A DNA stretch of 27,932 nucleotides from CG2-30-51-40 sp041753575 (GCA_041753575.1 JBGSUA010000012.1:1-27932); one strand, 5' to 3'; positions 6,148 to 12,146 are shown, counted from the first letter of the stretch. Notes: generated from the letters alone by a model not told the origin. Program-made: numbers and translations.

Positions 6148-6591
6148 TTACTGCTTCCGGCTGTTGAACCAATTTAGGAGTGCGGCAAGTACCTGTTCGA
6201 TTTCATCTGAATGGAAATGACATATCTCGTAAATCTCCTCATCGCTGATCTCATTGTAGAAATGCACTATCCTGTTTCTGTAGCCTGCCATCCTGTGCAT
6301 AAGATCTGCCTCAGCGCCTTTCAAAACCCCATTCTTTTCCAAGCTGATCGCAATAGCCTTATATTCGGCAGCAGGTACGCCAAAGCCTTTTGCCAACAAA
6401 TGTCTCCCCAAATCCAAAAGCGCCTCAAGAGCTCTGCGCAGATATGATTCGGCGGCCGCGACACTATGGGGGCCGCGCATGAAATCTTCAATGCTTTGAC
6501 TGGTGACGTCCCTGATCCCGGCAATCATCTCTCTGATCCAGATTGACCGCTGAACCACTACTTCCTTTCTTATGTCGCCCCTTGTCATCAA
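6148..6591 (-). CDS. hepT: HepT-like HEPN ribonuclease toxin (DUF86)
   Basis: 147 aa helical protein with the exact RX4HXY motif RNRIVHFY (Arg105, His110, Tyr112) of HepT-type HEPN toxins. In the characterised MntA/HepT system the tyrosine is the site of AMP addition by the antitoxin, which blocks RNase activity. The start overlaps the MntA stop by 4 bp (ATGA at 6588-6591), giving the usual antitoxin-first order here. Every key residue is present. Confidence 0.92.
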   Translation of the reverse strand: MMTRGDIRKEVVVQRSIWIREMIAGIRDVTSQSIEDFMRGPHSVAAAESYLRRALEALLDLGRHLLAKGFGVPAAEYKAIAISLEKNGVLKGAEADLMHRMAGYRNRIVHFYNEISDEEIYEICHFHSDEIEQVLAALLNWFNSRKQ

Positions 6592-7025
6592 GTCGCCCCC
6601 AAAACCAACTCTGCCGCTGCTTCGTAAAAAGGCAAAATCTCGGCATATCTGCGCATCACATAAAGCTGAAACTCGGCCTCTTCGACAGGATCAGACGCAT
6701 ACATCAAAGTACCTGTCACTGCTTCATAAGCAGTAGCGGCGCTAGTATCATTCAGTATAATGAGATCCACTCTGGCAACCCCAAAAATATCCTCCAACTT
6801 TCGTGATATATCAACCTTTTGGACAATACTGAGCCTCTTAGCCGTTTTTATTCCGATATCCAAGTCGGAAACTCCTTCATGCAGTTTTTCGATCCTGCAG
6901 CTAAGAAGATCCTCTACCTCTCCTGCCCGGCTCCCGAACGCGTATATGATTCTGATGTCATACTCAAAGGCAATGTCGCGGATATGGTCTCTTATCTCCA
7001 TAGCAACTTCTATCTGCTGAATCAT
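6588..7025 (-). CDS. mntA: MntA-like nucleotidyltransferase antitoxin with an enlarged active-site loop
   Basis: 145 aa. It has the minimal nucleotidyltransferase pattern: YAFGSRAGE (Gly31, Ser32), SDLDIGIK (Asp54, Asp56) and RVDLIIL (Asp87). MntA proteins AMPylate HepT and so neutralise it. Between GS and DxD there are 21 residues (VEDLLSCRIEKLHEG region) where the family usually has about 10, an insertion beside the nucleotide site. Start ATG 7023-7025 has a weak AAGGG upstream. It forms an operon with hepT. Confidence 0.88.
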   Translation of the reverse strand: MIQQIEVAMEIRDHIRDIAFEYDIRIIYAFGSRAGEVEDLLSCRIEKLHEGVSDLDIGIKTAKRLSIVQKVDISRKLEDIFGVARVDLIILNDTSAATAYEAVTGTLMYASDPVEEAEFQLYVMRRYAEILPFYEAAAELVLGAT

Positions 7026-7059
7026 GATATCCCTTGTCCAAAAACCTTAATGCTATATA

Positions 7060-7074
7060 ATATCAAAATGATAT
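7060..7074. promoter_or_regulatory. Palindrome upstream of mntA (possible operator)
   Basis: ATATCA-AAA-TGATAT, a perfect 6 bp inverted repeat in an AT-rich stretch 35 bp before the mntA start. It is placed where autoregulation would act; function not shown. Confidence 0.4.
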
Positions 7075-7091
7075 GATAATGATTAATGCCA

Positions 7092-7118
7092 AAATATGTA
7101 AATGTGAAGGACGTCCCC
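7092..7118 (+). repeat. Short element
   Basis: AAATATGTAAATGTGAAG followed by GACGTCCCC. With the next copy it bounds the smallest compartment (49 bp), which is a promoter scrap. Confidence 0.92.
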
Positions 7119-7124
7119 ATTACC

Positions 7125-7194
7125 ATGGTTTGTCAAGAGGAGAGCACGGGGTATTCAGCTAGGACGGAAATCTGTAAATGTAAAGGGCGTCACC
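7125..7194 (+). repeat. Copy A1: promoter scrap plus element, repeated at 11197-11266
   Basis: About 70 bp matching 11197-11266 with only a few differences. In the second copy this stretch is the upstream promoter region of a VapB gene, including its TTGACA box on the minus strand. Here only this scrap is left, with no TA genes, so it is the remains of a lost VapBC cassette. Confidence 0.85.
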
Positions 7195-8315
7195 ATACCG
7201 CATACCGGGGAGGCTGTGATCTTTTTGTCGAGGGCGTATTCCTGATCGCCGGGATAAATCACCCACAGGTGGTCAAGCTTCAGATCAGCCAGCGCTATGC
7301 TCATGGAACGGCTCTTGTCCGGGGCGTCGGAGTACTTGAATTCAAAACCAAAGCGCTTCCCTTGAGACATCACCAGCAAATCCAGCTCAGCGCCGGCATG
7401 GGTCGCCCAATAGTAGGCGTCACGGGTTTCAAACGCGGCAATCACCTGTTCAAGGGCAAAACCTTCCCAGGATGCCCCCAGCTTGGGATGCCCCCGTAGG
7501 TCCATGAGGCTTTGAATCTGGAGAAGCGAATGGAGAATACCCGTGTCGCGGATATATACCTTTGGCGCCTTGACCTGCCGCTTTCCCACGTTTTCAAACC
7601 AGGGGGGAAGGATCCGCACCATATAGGCGCCCGCGAGTATATCAAGGTACCGGCGGGCGGTCTTTTCAGATGCGCCAAGCGACCGTGCGAACTCCGCCGC
7701 GTTCCATATCTGGCCATGATAGTGCGCGACCATGGTCCAGAACCTCCGCAAGGTCTCGGAAGGAATGGAAATTCCCAACTGAGGGATATCCCGCTCAAGA
7801 AACGTGCGGATGAAGCCCTCCCGCCATGCCATGCTTAGTTTATCGTTTTCAGCCAGAAAGGACCGGGGAAACCCGCCTCTTAACCAAAGGCGGTCTTTTT
7901 GGTCCCGGCCAACCTCCTGTAAGTTGAATGGGGCAAGATCTATGAACCCTATCCGGCCCGCCAGCGACTCCGAAACCCCTTTTACAAGCTGCGGGGAAGC
8001 GGAACCAAGCAACAGGAACCGGGCTTGGTTTGCCGGGCGGTCAACGAGAACCCTTATAAGCTCAGGCAGTTCAGGCTGACGCTGCACCTCGTCTATGACT
8101 ATAAGACCTGAGAGGGCCTCCAGCGCCTGCAATGGAGCTGAAAGGCGTCTCTTATCAACAGGATTTTCAAGATCAAAATAGGTGCAGGGTTCGCGCTCGC
8201 CAAGCATCCTTGCGAGGGTGGTCTTGCCGCACTGGCGCGGGCCCAGAAGGGCAGCGACGGGATGGACGCGCAACGCCAGTGCAATGCGGTCTGAGGCTTG
8301 AGGTCGCGGTATCAT
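7155..8315 (-). CDS. AAA ATPase with DUF4143 domain (first copy), C-terminus extended through an element
   Basis: 386 aa. Walker A is GPRQCGKTT (25-33) and Walker B is LIVIDEVQ (Asp75-Glu76). A winged-helix-like part and the DUF4143 region follow (about 190-350), with ELDLLVM and FGFEFKYSD, a PD-(D/E)XK-like D..ExK arrangement. Proteins of this AAA_14/DUF4143 class are common in archaea and bacteria, often as lone genes near TA systems; their role is not established. Relatives end near the KKITASP point. Here the frame continues through the element (7168-7194) and stops in the neighbouring scrap. Promoter and start seem to coincide (see 8322-8349). Confidence 0.88.
   Translation of the reverse strand: MIPRPQASDRIALALRVHPVAALLGPRQCGKTTLARMLGEREPCTYFDLENPVDKRRLSAPLQALEALSGLIVIDEVQRQPELPELIRVLVDRPANQARFLLLGSASPQLVKGVSESLAGRIGFIDLAPFNLQEVGRDQKDRLWLRGGFPRSFLAENDKLSMAWREGFIRTFLERDIPQLGISIPSETLRRFWTMVAHYHGQIWNAAEFARSLGASEKTARRYLDILAGAYMVRILPPWFENVGKRQVKAPKVYIRDTGILHSLLQIQSLMDLRGHPKLGASWEGFALEQVIAAFETRDAYYWATHAGAELDLLVMSQGKRFGFEFKYSDAPDKSRSMSIALADLKLDHLWVIYPGDQEYALDKKITASPVCGMVTPFTFTDFRPS
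7168..7194 (+). repeat. Short element lying inside the 3' end of the first AAA-DUF4143 gene
   Basis: AAATCTGTAAATGTAAAG followed by GGCGTCACC (one C changed to A in the terminal run). On the minus strand it is read in frame as TPFTFTDF. Confidence 0.92.
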
Positions 8316-8321
8316 TATGCC

Positions 8322-8349
8322 ATGATAACATTGAAAATCTGGATGTCAA
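8322..8349 (-). promoter_or_regulatory. Promoter of the first AAA-DUF4143 gene
   Basis: On the minus strand TTGACA (8344-8349), 16 bp, TATCAT (8322-8327). Transcription would begin about 7 nt on, at the A of the ATG (8315), implying a leaderless or nearly leaderless mRNA. Confidence 0.65.
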
Positions 8350-8363
8350 GTCATGATTTTCAA
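8331..8363. promoter_or_regulatory. Inverted repeat over the -35 box (possible operator)
   Basis: TTGAAAATC (8331-8339) and GATTTTCAA (8355-8363) form a perfect 9 bp inverted repeat with a 15 bp centre that contains the TTGACA box. This layout suggests repression of the ATPase gene, by itself or by a host factor. Confidence 0.55.
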
Positions 8364-8426
8364 GGTTTAAATGCCCCTAAGCCGCATAAGCGCTTAAACC
8401 CTGGGGGATTGATCCGGTAAATAATA

Positions 8427-8453
8427 AAATCTGCAAATGTAAACAACGTCCCC
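8427..8453 (+). repeat. Short element (AACGTC variant)
   Basis: AAATCTGCAAATGTAAAC followed by AACGTCCCC. Ends 5 bp before the RelE stop codon. It shares the CAACGTC variant with the copy at 13726. Confidence 0.92.
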
Positions 8454-8458
8454 CATCA

Positions 8459-8731
8459 CTATGGAAAGCGCCTATAAATATCTCTTCGGTGCAAAAAACG
8501 GATCAATTCAAGTGCATCGCCCTCAAGTTTTAACCCCAGACGGTAGTCACTGATCTTTAACCGATAATAACTATCATAACCTTCAATTTTCCTGACACCG
8601 CCGAATTCATTCAGCGATTCAGATGCTTTCATTCTCTCAATGGTTTTAAGGAGCCTTCTCTTTAATTCAGGGCTGAACGTTAGCGCTTTTAAGTCCTTAG
8701 CGAATGCTTTTGAATATCTGCAGGGATCACT
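8459..8731 (-). pseudogene. RelE/ParE-type toxin frame lacking a usable start
   Basis: The minus-strand frame from 8722 to the TAG at 8459-8461 reads CRYSKAFAKDLKALTFS, then LKTIERM, FGGVRKIEGYDSYYR, LKISDYRLGLKLEG and a final FLHRRDIYRRFP. This is a clear RelE/ParE-family toxin of about 86 residues. No ATG, GTG or TTG occurs in frame before the domain. A GTG at 8728-8730, overlapping the antitoxin stop, is in another frame; one added base near 8722 would join it as V-I-P-C-R-Y-S. It is therefore probably a toxin broken by a 1 nt deletion at its start, or one using a non-standard start. It follows its antitoxin in the expected place. Confidence 0.7.
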
Positions 8732-8930
8732 CCTTTAGAAACGCTAATACCTCTTTTTCTTCAACATAGTCGCCGTTATCTCCCTCCTGGATCGCCAAGC
8801 CCAATTTCATATCCAAAATTGCTTCAGAGACGGCACGCTCAAGCAGGTCGCTCCTTTCGCTCAGGGTGCTTACCACGGCTTTTTTTATCAGCTCCTCAAG
8901 CTCGGTATCAGTCAAATTAACGGTAGCCAT
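8727..8930 (-). CDS. Small RelB-like antitoxin upstream of the RelE frame
   Basis: 67 aa from the ATG at 8928-8930, preceded by AGAGG at a 9 nt distance. A longer version from 8969 (80 aa) lacks such a site and begins almost at the element. The protein is acidic and helical (LTDTELEELIKKAV, SERSDLLERAVSEAI, DYVEEKEVLAFLKE), as expected for an antitoxin. I cannot assign it to a named family with confidence; the pairing with a RelE frame is the main argument. Confidence 0.7.
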   Translation of the reverse strand: MATVNLTDTELEELIKKAVVSTLSERSDLLERAVSEAILDMKLGLAIQEGDNGDYVEEKEVLAFLKE

Positions 8931-8971
8931 TGAAGTTATCCTCTCCTTACTCTGTTCTAATTCTCTCACTT

Positions 8972-8999
8972 AACTCTGCAAATGTAAAGGATGTGCCCC
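8972..8999 (+). repeat. Short element, divergent copy
   Basis: AACTCTGCAAATGTAAAG followed by GATGTGCCCC. Two substitutions spoil the GACGTCC core, making this the most degenerate full-length copy. Confidence 0.85.
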
Positions 9000-9059
9000 T
9001 ATTTCCTCACACGCTATGATCTTATACTATTCGAAAATGAAGCAGTATCCAAAAAACGA

Positions 9060-9173
9060 ATGACTGTTATGAAATCCGCGCGGTATTTGGACTGGCAAAA
9101 ATTCTGGACAAGGATGAATTCCTTGACGAGGTGTTCAGCCAAACCCCAAATCTGCAAATGTAAAGGGCGTCCC
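9060..9173 (+). repeat. Copy D1: truncated gene start plus element, repeated at 18902-19017
   Basis: It starts with ATGAAATCCGCGCGG (MKSARYLDWQK) and runs into the element. The copy at 18911 reads MKAARYLDWQKILDKDEFLEE. D1 has five A residues where D2 has six, a 1 nt deletion that destroys the frame after residue 11. Both copies end at an element. The encoded protein is not recognised. Confidence 0.8.
9148..9173 (+). repeat. Short element
   Basis: AAATCTGCAAATGTAAAG followed by GGCGTCCC. Ends 5 bp before the nucleotidyltransferase stop codon and forms the right part of copy D1. Confidence 0.93.
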
Positions 9174-9178
9174 TATAG

Positions 9179-9628
9179 TTATGGCAAATGCTCCAAATCT
9201 TCCAGATCTTTGTGTCTGCCTGCCGCTTGCTTGTTTTTCTTGAGATCCGCAAGTGAGATAAAGTTCACTGGTATTCCATCAATCTCAATAACTTCTCGAT
9301 TAACAAAGCATTCGTGGAAATCTACACCAGATGCGCTGGTAATAACTTCGAGTCGCACCGGCGGGACGCCAATACGAATTACTTTGTTTTCTTCCAGGAA
9401 AAGTTCTTCTGAAATCGTTTCGCTGGGCAGACCAAATTCACGAAAGACCGATGCGATCTGTTTGGAGTTCGATTCGCTCCTTTCAATCCAAATGTCCATG
9501 TCGCCGGTTGCCCGTGGGTAGCCATAGTAACCAACCGCATATCCCCCAACCAGCACGTACATGACGTTATGAAAGTTCAGCAATCTCAAGAAGTCTTTGA
9601 AGTCTGGATGTAACTCGATCTTGCCCAT
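9179..9628 (-). CDS. AbiEii/DUF6036-like nucleotidyltransferase
   Basis: 149 aa. The active-site pattern is VLVGGYAVGYYGYPRATGD then MDIWIE (Gly28-Gly29, Asp43, Asp45), typical of nucleotidyltransferases of the DUF6036/AbiEii-like group. Such enzymes act as NTP-transferring components of TA-like pairs. The third acidic residue is probably in VRLEVIT (Glu about 94). Its start lies inside the end of the upstream small gene (62 nt overlap in another frame), a common arrangement for this pair and a sign of coupled translation. Which partner is toxin is not clear from sequence. Confidence 0.82.
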   Translation of the reverse strand: MGKIELHPDFKDFLRLLNFHNVMYVLVGGYAVGYYGYPRATGDMDIWIERSESNSKQIASVFREFGLPSETISEELFLEENKVIRIGVPPVRLEVITSASGVDFHECFVNREVIEIDGIPVNFISLADLKKNKQAAGRHKDLEDLEHLP

Positions 9629-9767
9629 AAACCATCCTTCTGTTTATCTCGATAGCTTCAATTCGTTCAGACGGGCTCTTTGCAAACCAGTATTTCCTTT
9701 CTTCCTCGACGTCATCTAATAAAGTGATACTGACTATTTTCTTTTCAAGACATGGAACCCCATCCAT
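9567..9767 (-). CDS. Small partner protein of the nucleotidyltransferase
   Basis: 66 aa, of the type found directly upstream of DUF6036-like nucleotidyltransferases: an acidic start, KYWFAKSPSERIEAIEINRR, and an end TSRLQRLLEIAELS. The pattern YWxxKSPxERIEAxExxRR followed by RLQRxLE recurs in such partners. The function is unknown; it is probably the regulatory half of a TA-like pair. A GGAGG sequence lies 6-7 nt before the ATG at 9765-9767. Confidence 0.7.
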   Translation of the reverse strand: MDGVPCLEKKIVSITLLDDVEEERKYWFAKSPSERIEAIEINRRMVYGQDRVTSRLQRLLEIAELS

Positions 9768-9930
9768 ACCGTTCCTCCCCCCCTATATACTTACCTCCCA
9801 TAACGGCAATCTCACCGTTCACACCTCACACGAAGAGATCTTCGAAATAAAGAGAGCAATTACTCTGAGTCTTGATATCGAACCGACACACTGTGAGCTG
9901 TACCGCCCTTGCCGTAAACCGACCAGCCGC

Positions 9931-9957
9931 AAATCTGTAAATGTGAAGGGCGTCCCC
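9931..9957 (+). repeat. Short element
   Basis: AAATCTGTAAATGTGAAG followed by GGCGTCCCC. Left edge of duplicated cassette C1. Confidence 0.93.
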
Positions 9958-9976
9958 TATTTCACTATCTTTCCAA

Positions 9977-10005
9977 TTGACGCATCTTCCAGGAGGTGTT
10001 ATCGT
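9977..10005 (+). promoter_or_regulatory. Promoter of the C1 RHH antitoxin
   Basis: TTGACG (9977-9982), 17 bp, TATCGT (10000-10005). The equivalent in C2 is weaker at the -35 (TTGAAT). Confidence 0.5.
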
Positions 10006-10039
10006 TTCAATGTATGTGTAATCACTTCTGGAGAAAGAC

Positions 10040-10288
10040 ATGGTAAGGACACAAATACAGTTGACTGAAAGGCAGGTGGCCATCTTAAAGGAAATTGCCG
10101 CCGCCGAGCAAAAGTCAATGGCTGAGATCATCCGCGTGTCAGTTGATTTTTTTGTAAGAGCCAAGCACAGCGGTGAACAGGAGCAGATTCGCAAGAAAGC
10201 TTTGTCGGCTGCCGGCAAGTTCAGGTCCGGGGTGAAGGACCTTGGGACCGCTCATGATGCCTATCTGAACGAGGCTTTTGAAGGATGA
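10040..10288 (+). CDS. Ribbon-helix-helix antitoxin (C1 copy)
   Basis: 82 aa. Residues 1-40 (RTQIQLTERQVAILKEIAA, then SMAEIIRVSVDFFV) form a CopG/Arc ribbon-helix-helix domain that binds DNA as a dimer. The C-terminal part (RKKALSAAGKFRSGVKD) should contact the PIN toxin. Start ATG has GGAGA about 7 nt upstream. It differs from the 17356 paralogue at only a few residues. The gene is intact, but its toxin is not, so it is an orphan antitoxin that may still bind the paralogous operator and toxin. Confidence 0.9.
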   Translation: MVRTQIQLTERQVAILKEIAAAEQKSMAEIIRVSVDFFVRAKHSGEQEQIRKKALSAAGKFRSGVKDLGTAHDAYLNEAFEG

Positions 10289-10470
10289 GCATCTTCATTG
10301 ATACGTCCGGACTTATCGCGGTCATGGACAGGGACGAAGCCAATCATCCGGCCGCCGCGGAAGTCTGGAGGCACATTTTGACCTCCACTGAGGCCCTTAT
10401 TACTACCAATCAATGAGCAAGGCTTCTTGTCTATGCCGGCATATCTCTAATCAAGGGGTACCGCTCTCTA
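10285..10470 (+). pseudogene. PIN-domain (VapC) toxin with internal deletion
   Basis: The start overlaps the antitoxin stop (ATGA). The first 41 codons match the intact toxin at 17601 (SIFIDTSGLIAVMDRDEAN...), then the sequence jumps from ACCAAT to CAATGAGCAAGG, which corresponds to the far C-terminus. The 241 bp deletion shifts the frame and a TGA at 10414-10416 ends it. The surviving C-terminal scrap (EQGFLSMPAYL) also carries a stop. Only the first catalytic Asp remains, so it is inactive. Confidence 0.9.
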
Positions 10471-10479
10471 GTCCGGACA

Positions 10480-10506
10480 AAATCTGTAAAAGTGAAGGAC
10501 GTCCCC
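10480..10506 (+). repeat. Short element
   Basis: AAATCTGTAAAAGTGAAG followed by GACGTCCCC. Ends 9 bp before the VapC stop codon. Confidence 0.92.
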
Positions 10507-10515
10507 ACTACCATT

Positions 10516-10917
10516 TCAGATCCAGTTTTCACATTTTAGTCCCGGAATCCTGGCAAATTCTTTGATGTTGTTGGAGACAATCGTTAAGTTCAGAGCGAGG
10601 GCATGGGCGGCAATCAGCGTGTCAAGCGGGCCGATTTTCTTGCCGGCGGACTCCAGAAAGACCCGTATTTCCCCATAACGTTCAGCCACTTTTTGCCCGT
10701 CAAAAGGCAGGATAGTCAGCGGCAGTAGAAATTGGTCGAGGGCGTTCTGATTTTTAATTCTGTTTTTGCTTTTCACGACTCCATACTGCAACTCCGCATG
10801 CGTTATAGAGGAAATCCCGAATTCGGAAACGGGAAATTGTTCAAATTTCCTCAATACCCTTTCCGGCTTTTCATTTATCACGTAGATGCAGATGTTCGTA
10901 TCCAGAAGATATTTCAT
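10516..10917 (-). CDS. vapC: VapC-family PIN ribonuclease toxin
   Basis: 133 aa PIN domain with the acidic residues of the active site: LLDTNICIY (Asp6), THAELQYG (Glu42), GPLDTLIAAHA (Asp99), and VSNNIKEF near the end. This pattern belongs to the VapC group that often cleaves tRNA or rRNA and pairs with AbrB-type VapB. The start overlaps the VapB stop by 4 bp (10914-10917), so the two are co-translated. The length is normal and the active site intact. Confidence 0.94.
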   Translation of the reverse strand: MKYLLDTNICIYVINEKPERVLRKFEQFPVSEFGISSITHAELQYGVVKSKNRIKNQNALDQFLLPLTILPFDGQKVAERYGEIRVFLESAGKKIGPLDTLIAAHALALNLTIVSNNIKEFARIPGLKCENWI

Positions 10918-11150
10918 TTCAGCATCGGCTCTCGCTTCTGATCCTCAACGGGCTGATCACGCTCGATTTTAAAATCCTTAGCAAAATGCTTCAGGCTGTC
11001 GAAAAGGGTGTCCCATGACTTGTCCTTGGGTAAAAGCATAACAACTTCACCCTCTTTTTTGATATACACCTCTTTGCCGGCCATTCTGAATTCCTTCGGC
11101 AACCGGACCGCCTGGCTCTGCCCGTTCATAAACAATTTTGCTGTTTTCAT
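10914..11150 (-). CDS. vapB: VapB-type AbrB/MazE antitoxin
   Basis: 78 aa. The N-terminal AbrB-like part (AKLFMNGQSQAVRLPKEFR, then EVYIKKEG) binds DNA; the C-terminal part (WDTLFDSLKHF, ERDQPVED) should embrace the toxin. GGAGGGG lies just upstream of the ATG at 11148-11150. Promoter and operator are well defined (see 11165-11208). Confidence 0.93.
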   Translation of the reverse strand: MKTAKLFMNGQSQAVRLPKEFRMAGKEVYIKKEGEVVMLLPKDKSWDTLFDSLKHFAKDFKIERDQPVEDQKREPMLK

Positions 11151-11164
11151 GTTTCCCCTCCACC

Positions 11165-11193
11165 GTTAATATAGATGTAAAGTATATATTAAC
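11165..11193. promoter_or_regulatory. VapB operator: perfect 9 bp inverted repeat
   Basis: GTTAATATA (11165-11173) and TATATTAAC (11185-11193), 11 bp apart, overlapping the -10 box of the operon. This is the usual place for autorepression by VapB/VapBC. Confidence 0.7.
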
Positions 11194-11208
11194 GATATGG
11201 TTTGTCAA
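11181..11208 (-). promoter_or_regulatory. vapBC promoter
   Basis: On the minus strand TTGACA (11203-11208), 16 bp, TATACT (11181-11186). The TTGACA lies in the stretch that is also found as scrap A1 at 7125. Confidence 0.75.
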
Positions 11209-11266
11209 GAGGAGAGCACGAGGTATTCAGCTAGGACGGAAATCTGTAAATATGAAGGGCGTCCCC
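11197..11266 (+). repeat. Copy A2: vapBC upstream region plus element, repeated at 7125-7194
   Basis: Nearly identical to 7125-7194. Here it is intact and attached to a working vapBC operon, which explains what A1 once was. Confidence 0.85.
11240..11266 (+). repeat. Short element
   Basis: AAATCTGTAAATATGAAG followed by GGCGTCCCC. Left edge of duplicated cassette B1. Confidence 0.92.
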
Positions 11267-11287
11267 TTTCTTGTCGCTTGACAATAT

Positions 11288-11320
11288 GATTACGCACAAG
11301 TAAGTTACTTGCGTGTAATC
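11288..11320. promoter_or_regulatory. Operator-like palindrome before the deleted ATPase gene
   Basis: GATTAC (11288-11293), CAAGTAA (11297-11303), TTACTTG (11305-11311), GTAATC (11315-11320): a nested palindrome of 33 bp. It follows TTGACA (11278-11283). It is conserved before the intact paralogue at 15031-15065. Confidence 0.65.
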
Positions 11321-11341
11321 TATAGTCGGGGAGAGCCAATC

Positions 11342-12140
11342 ATGATATTTGTGAACAGGGACGCCGGCCTATCTCCTTCAGTTCGATCCGTCCGCCGATT
11401 TCCGGGAAAATGTCCGGCGCCGCATCCTCTCTCCGGAGGCCTATCTCTACCGCGAGCCGGACTTCATCCTGCGCGAAGAGCTGCGGGAGCCCCGCAACTA
11501 CTTTTCCATCCTGCGGGCCATCTCGATGGGAAAAACCCGCCCCGGAGAAATCATAAACGAAACTGGATTCGACAAGAACATGGTCGGCAAGTACCTCTCC
11601 GTCCTCACAGATCTGAAGATCATACGGCGCGAGATCCCGGTCACGGAGTGGGGCTTTGAAAAGAGCAAAAAGGGCATGTATCTTCTCGAAGATCATTTTT
11701 TCCGCTTCTGGTTCCATTACGTCTATCCCGGCAGAAGTTTTATCGAAGAGGGCCAAATTGATTACGTTCTGGACCGCAAGATCATGCCTTCCCTCGACGG
11801 GTTCATCGCGTGGCCATTCGAGGAGGTCTGCCGCTCCAGGATACGCAAGGGACTGCCGCAAGGCTTACATTGCAACCGTGTGGGCCGCTGGTGGAGCAGG
11901 GAAGGCGAAATAGATATTGTCGGACTGGCCGAGGATGAAAATACTGCTGTTTTCGGAGAAGCCAAGTGGAGCGTCAAGCCGGTAGGCACGGACATCCTGA
12001 ATAACCTCGAGAAAAAGGCAAAGCTGGTGGACTGGCGCAAAGGGGAGCGAAAAGAGTATTTCGTCCTTTTCAGCCGATCCGGCTTCACGGCAAATCTGGA
12101 AAAACTCGCCGGTAAACGACAGGACCTTCTACTTTGGTGA
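11342..12140 (+). pseudogene. ATPase of the DUF234 type with 566 bp internal deletion (B1)
   Basis: The first codons (MIFVNRDA) match the start of the intact gene at 15086, then the sequence jumps at AGGGA to the equivalent of position 15667 and continues to the natural stop. The deletion removes the Walker A and B motifs and shifts the frame; the C-terminal part stays open (from about 11370, with a possible restart ATG at 11526 giving 204 aa). That part contains the winged-helix and the D..ExK nuclease-like region. Either it is a dead copy, or the restart makes a nuclease-like domain without its ATPase. The stop is 6 bp from the next element. Confidence 0.88.
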
Positions 12141-12146
12141 TGTAAG

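Larger units (their letters stand above)
8931..9178. other. Gene-poor stretch with two elements and scrap D1
   Basis: It holds elements at 8972-8999 and 9148-9173. Between them is scrap D1, the frameshifted start of a plus-strand reading frame also found at 18902-19017. No intact gene is present. Confidence 0.65.
9768..10039. other. Divergent intergenic region with one element
   Basis: This region separates the minus-strand nucleotidyltransferase pair from the plus-strand RHH gene. It holds the element at 9931-9957 and the RHH promoter (9977-10005). The part from 9768 to 9930 must contain the promoter of the nucleotidyltransferase pair. A plus-strand frame crosses it, but it reads straight through the element and has no domain pattern. 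Confidence 0.6.
9931..10506 (+). repeat. Cassette copy C1 (RHH plus deleted PIN), paralogue of 17249-18065
   Basis: The whole unit, from element to element, matches 17249-18065 closely in promoter, antitoxin, toxin start and toxin end. It lacks 241 bp of the toxin (equivalent to about 17728-17968). Cassette duplication therefore includes the flanking elements. Confidence 0.85.

Noticed and set aside
8720..8735. Programmed +1 frameshift joining the antitoxin to the RelE frame
   Set aside because: An SD-like AAAGGAG precedes the TGA, but the slippery codon of known +1 sites is absent. A simple 1 nt deletion is more likely.
8991..9521. 176-codon plus-strand frame across D1 and the nucleotidyltransferase
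   Set aside because: It reads through an element and then antisense to a well-supported gene.
9724..10068. Plus-strand frame crossing the element at 9931
   Set aside because: Its middle is translated element sequence and the rest has no recognisable pattern.
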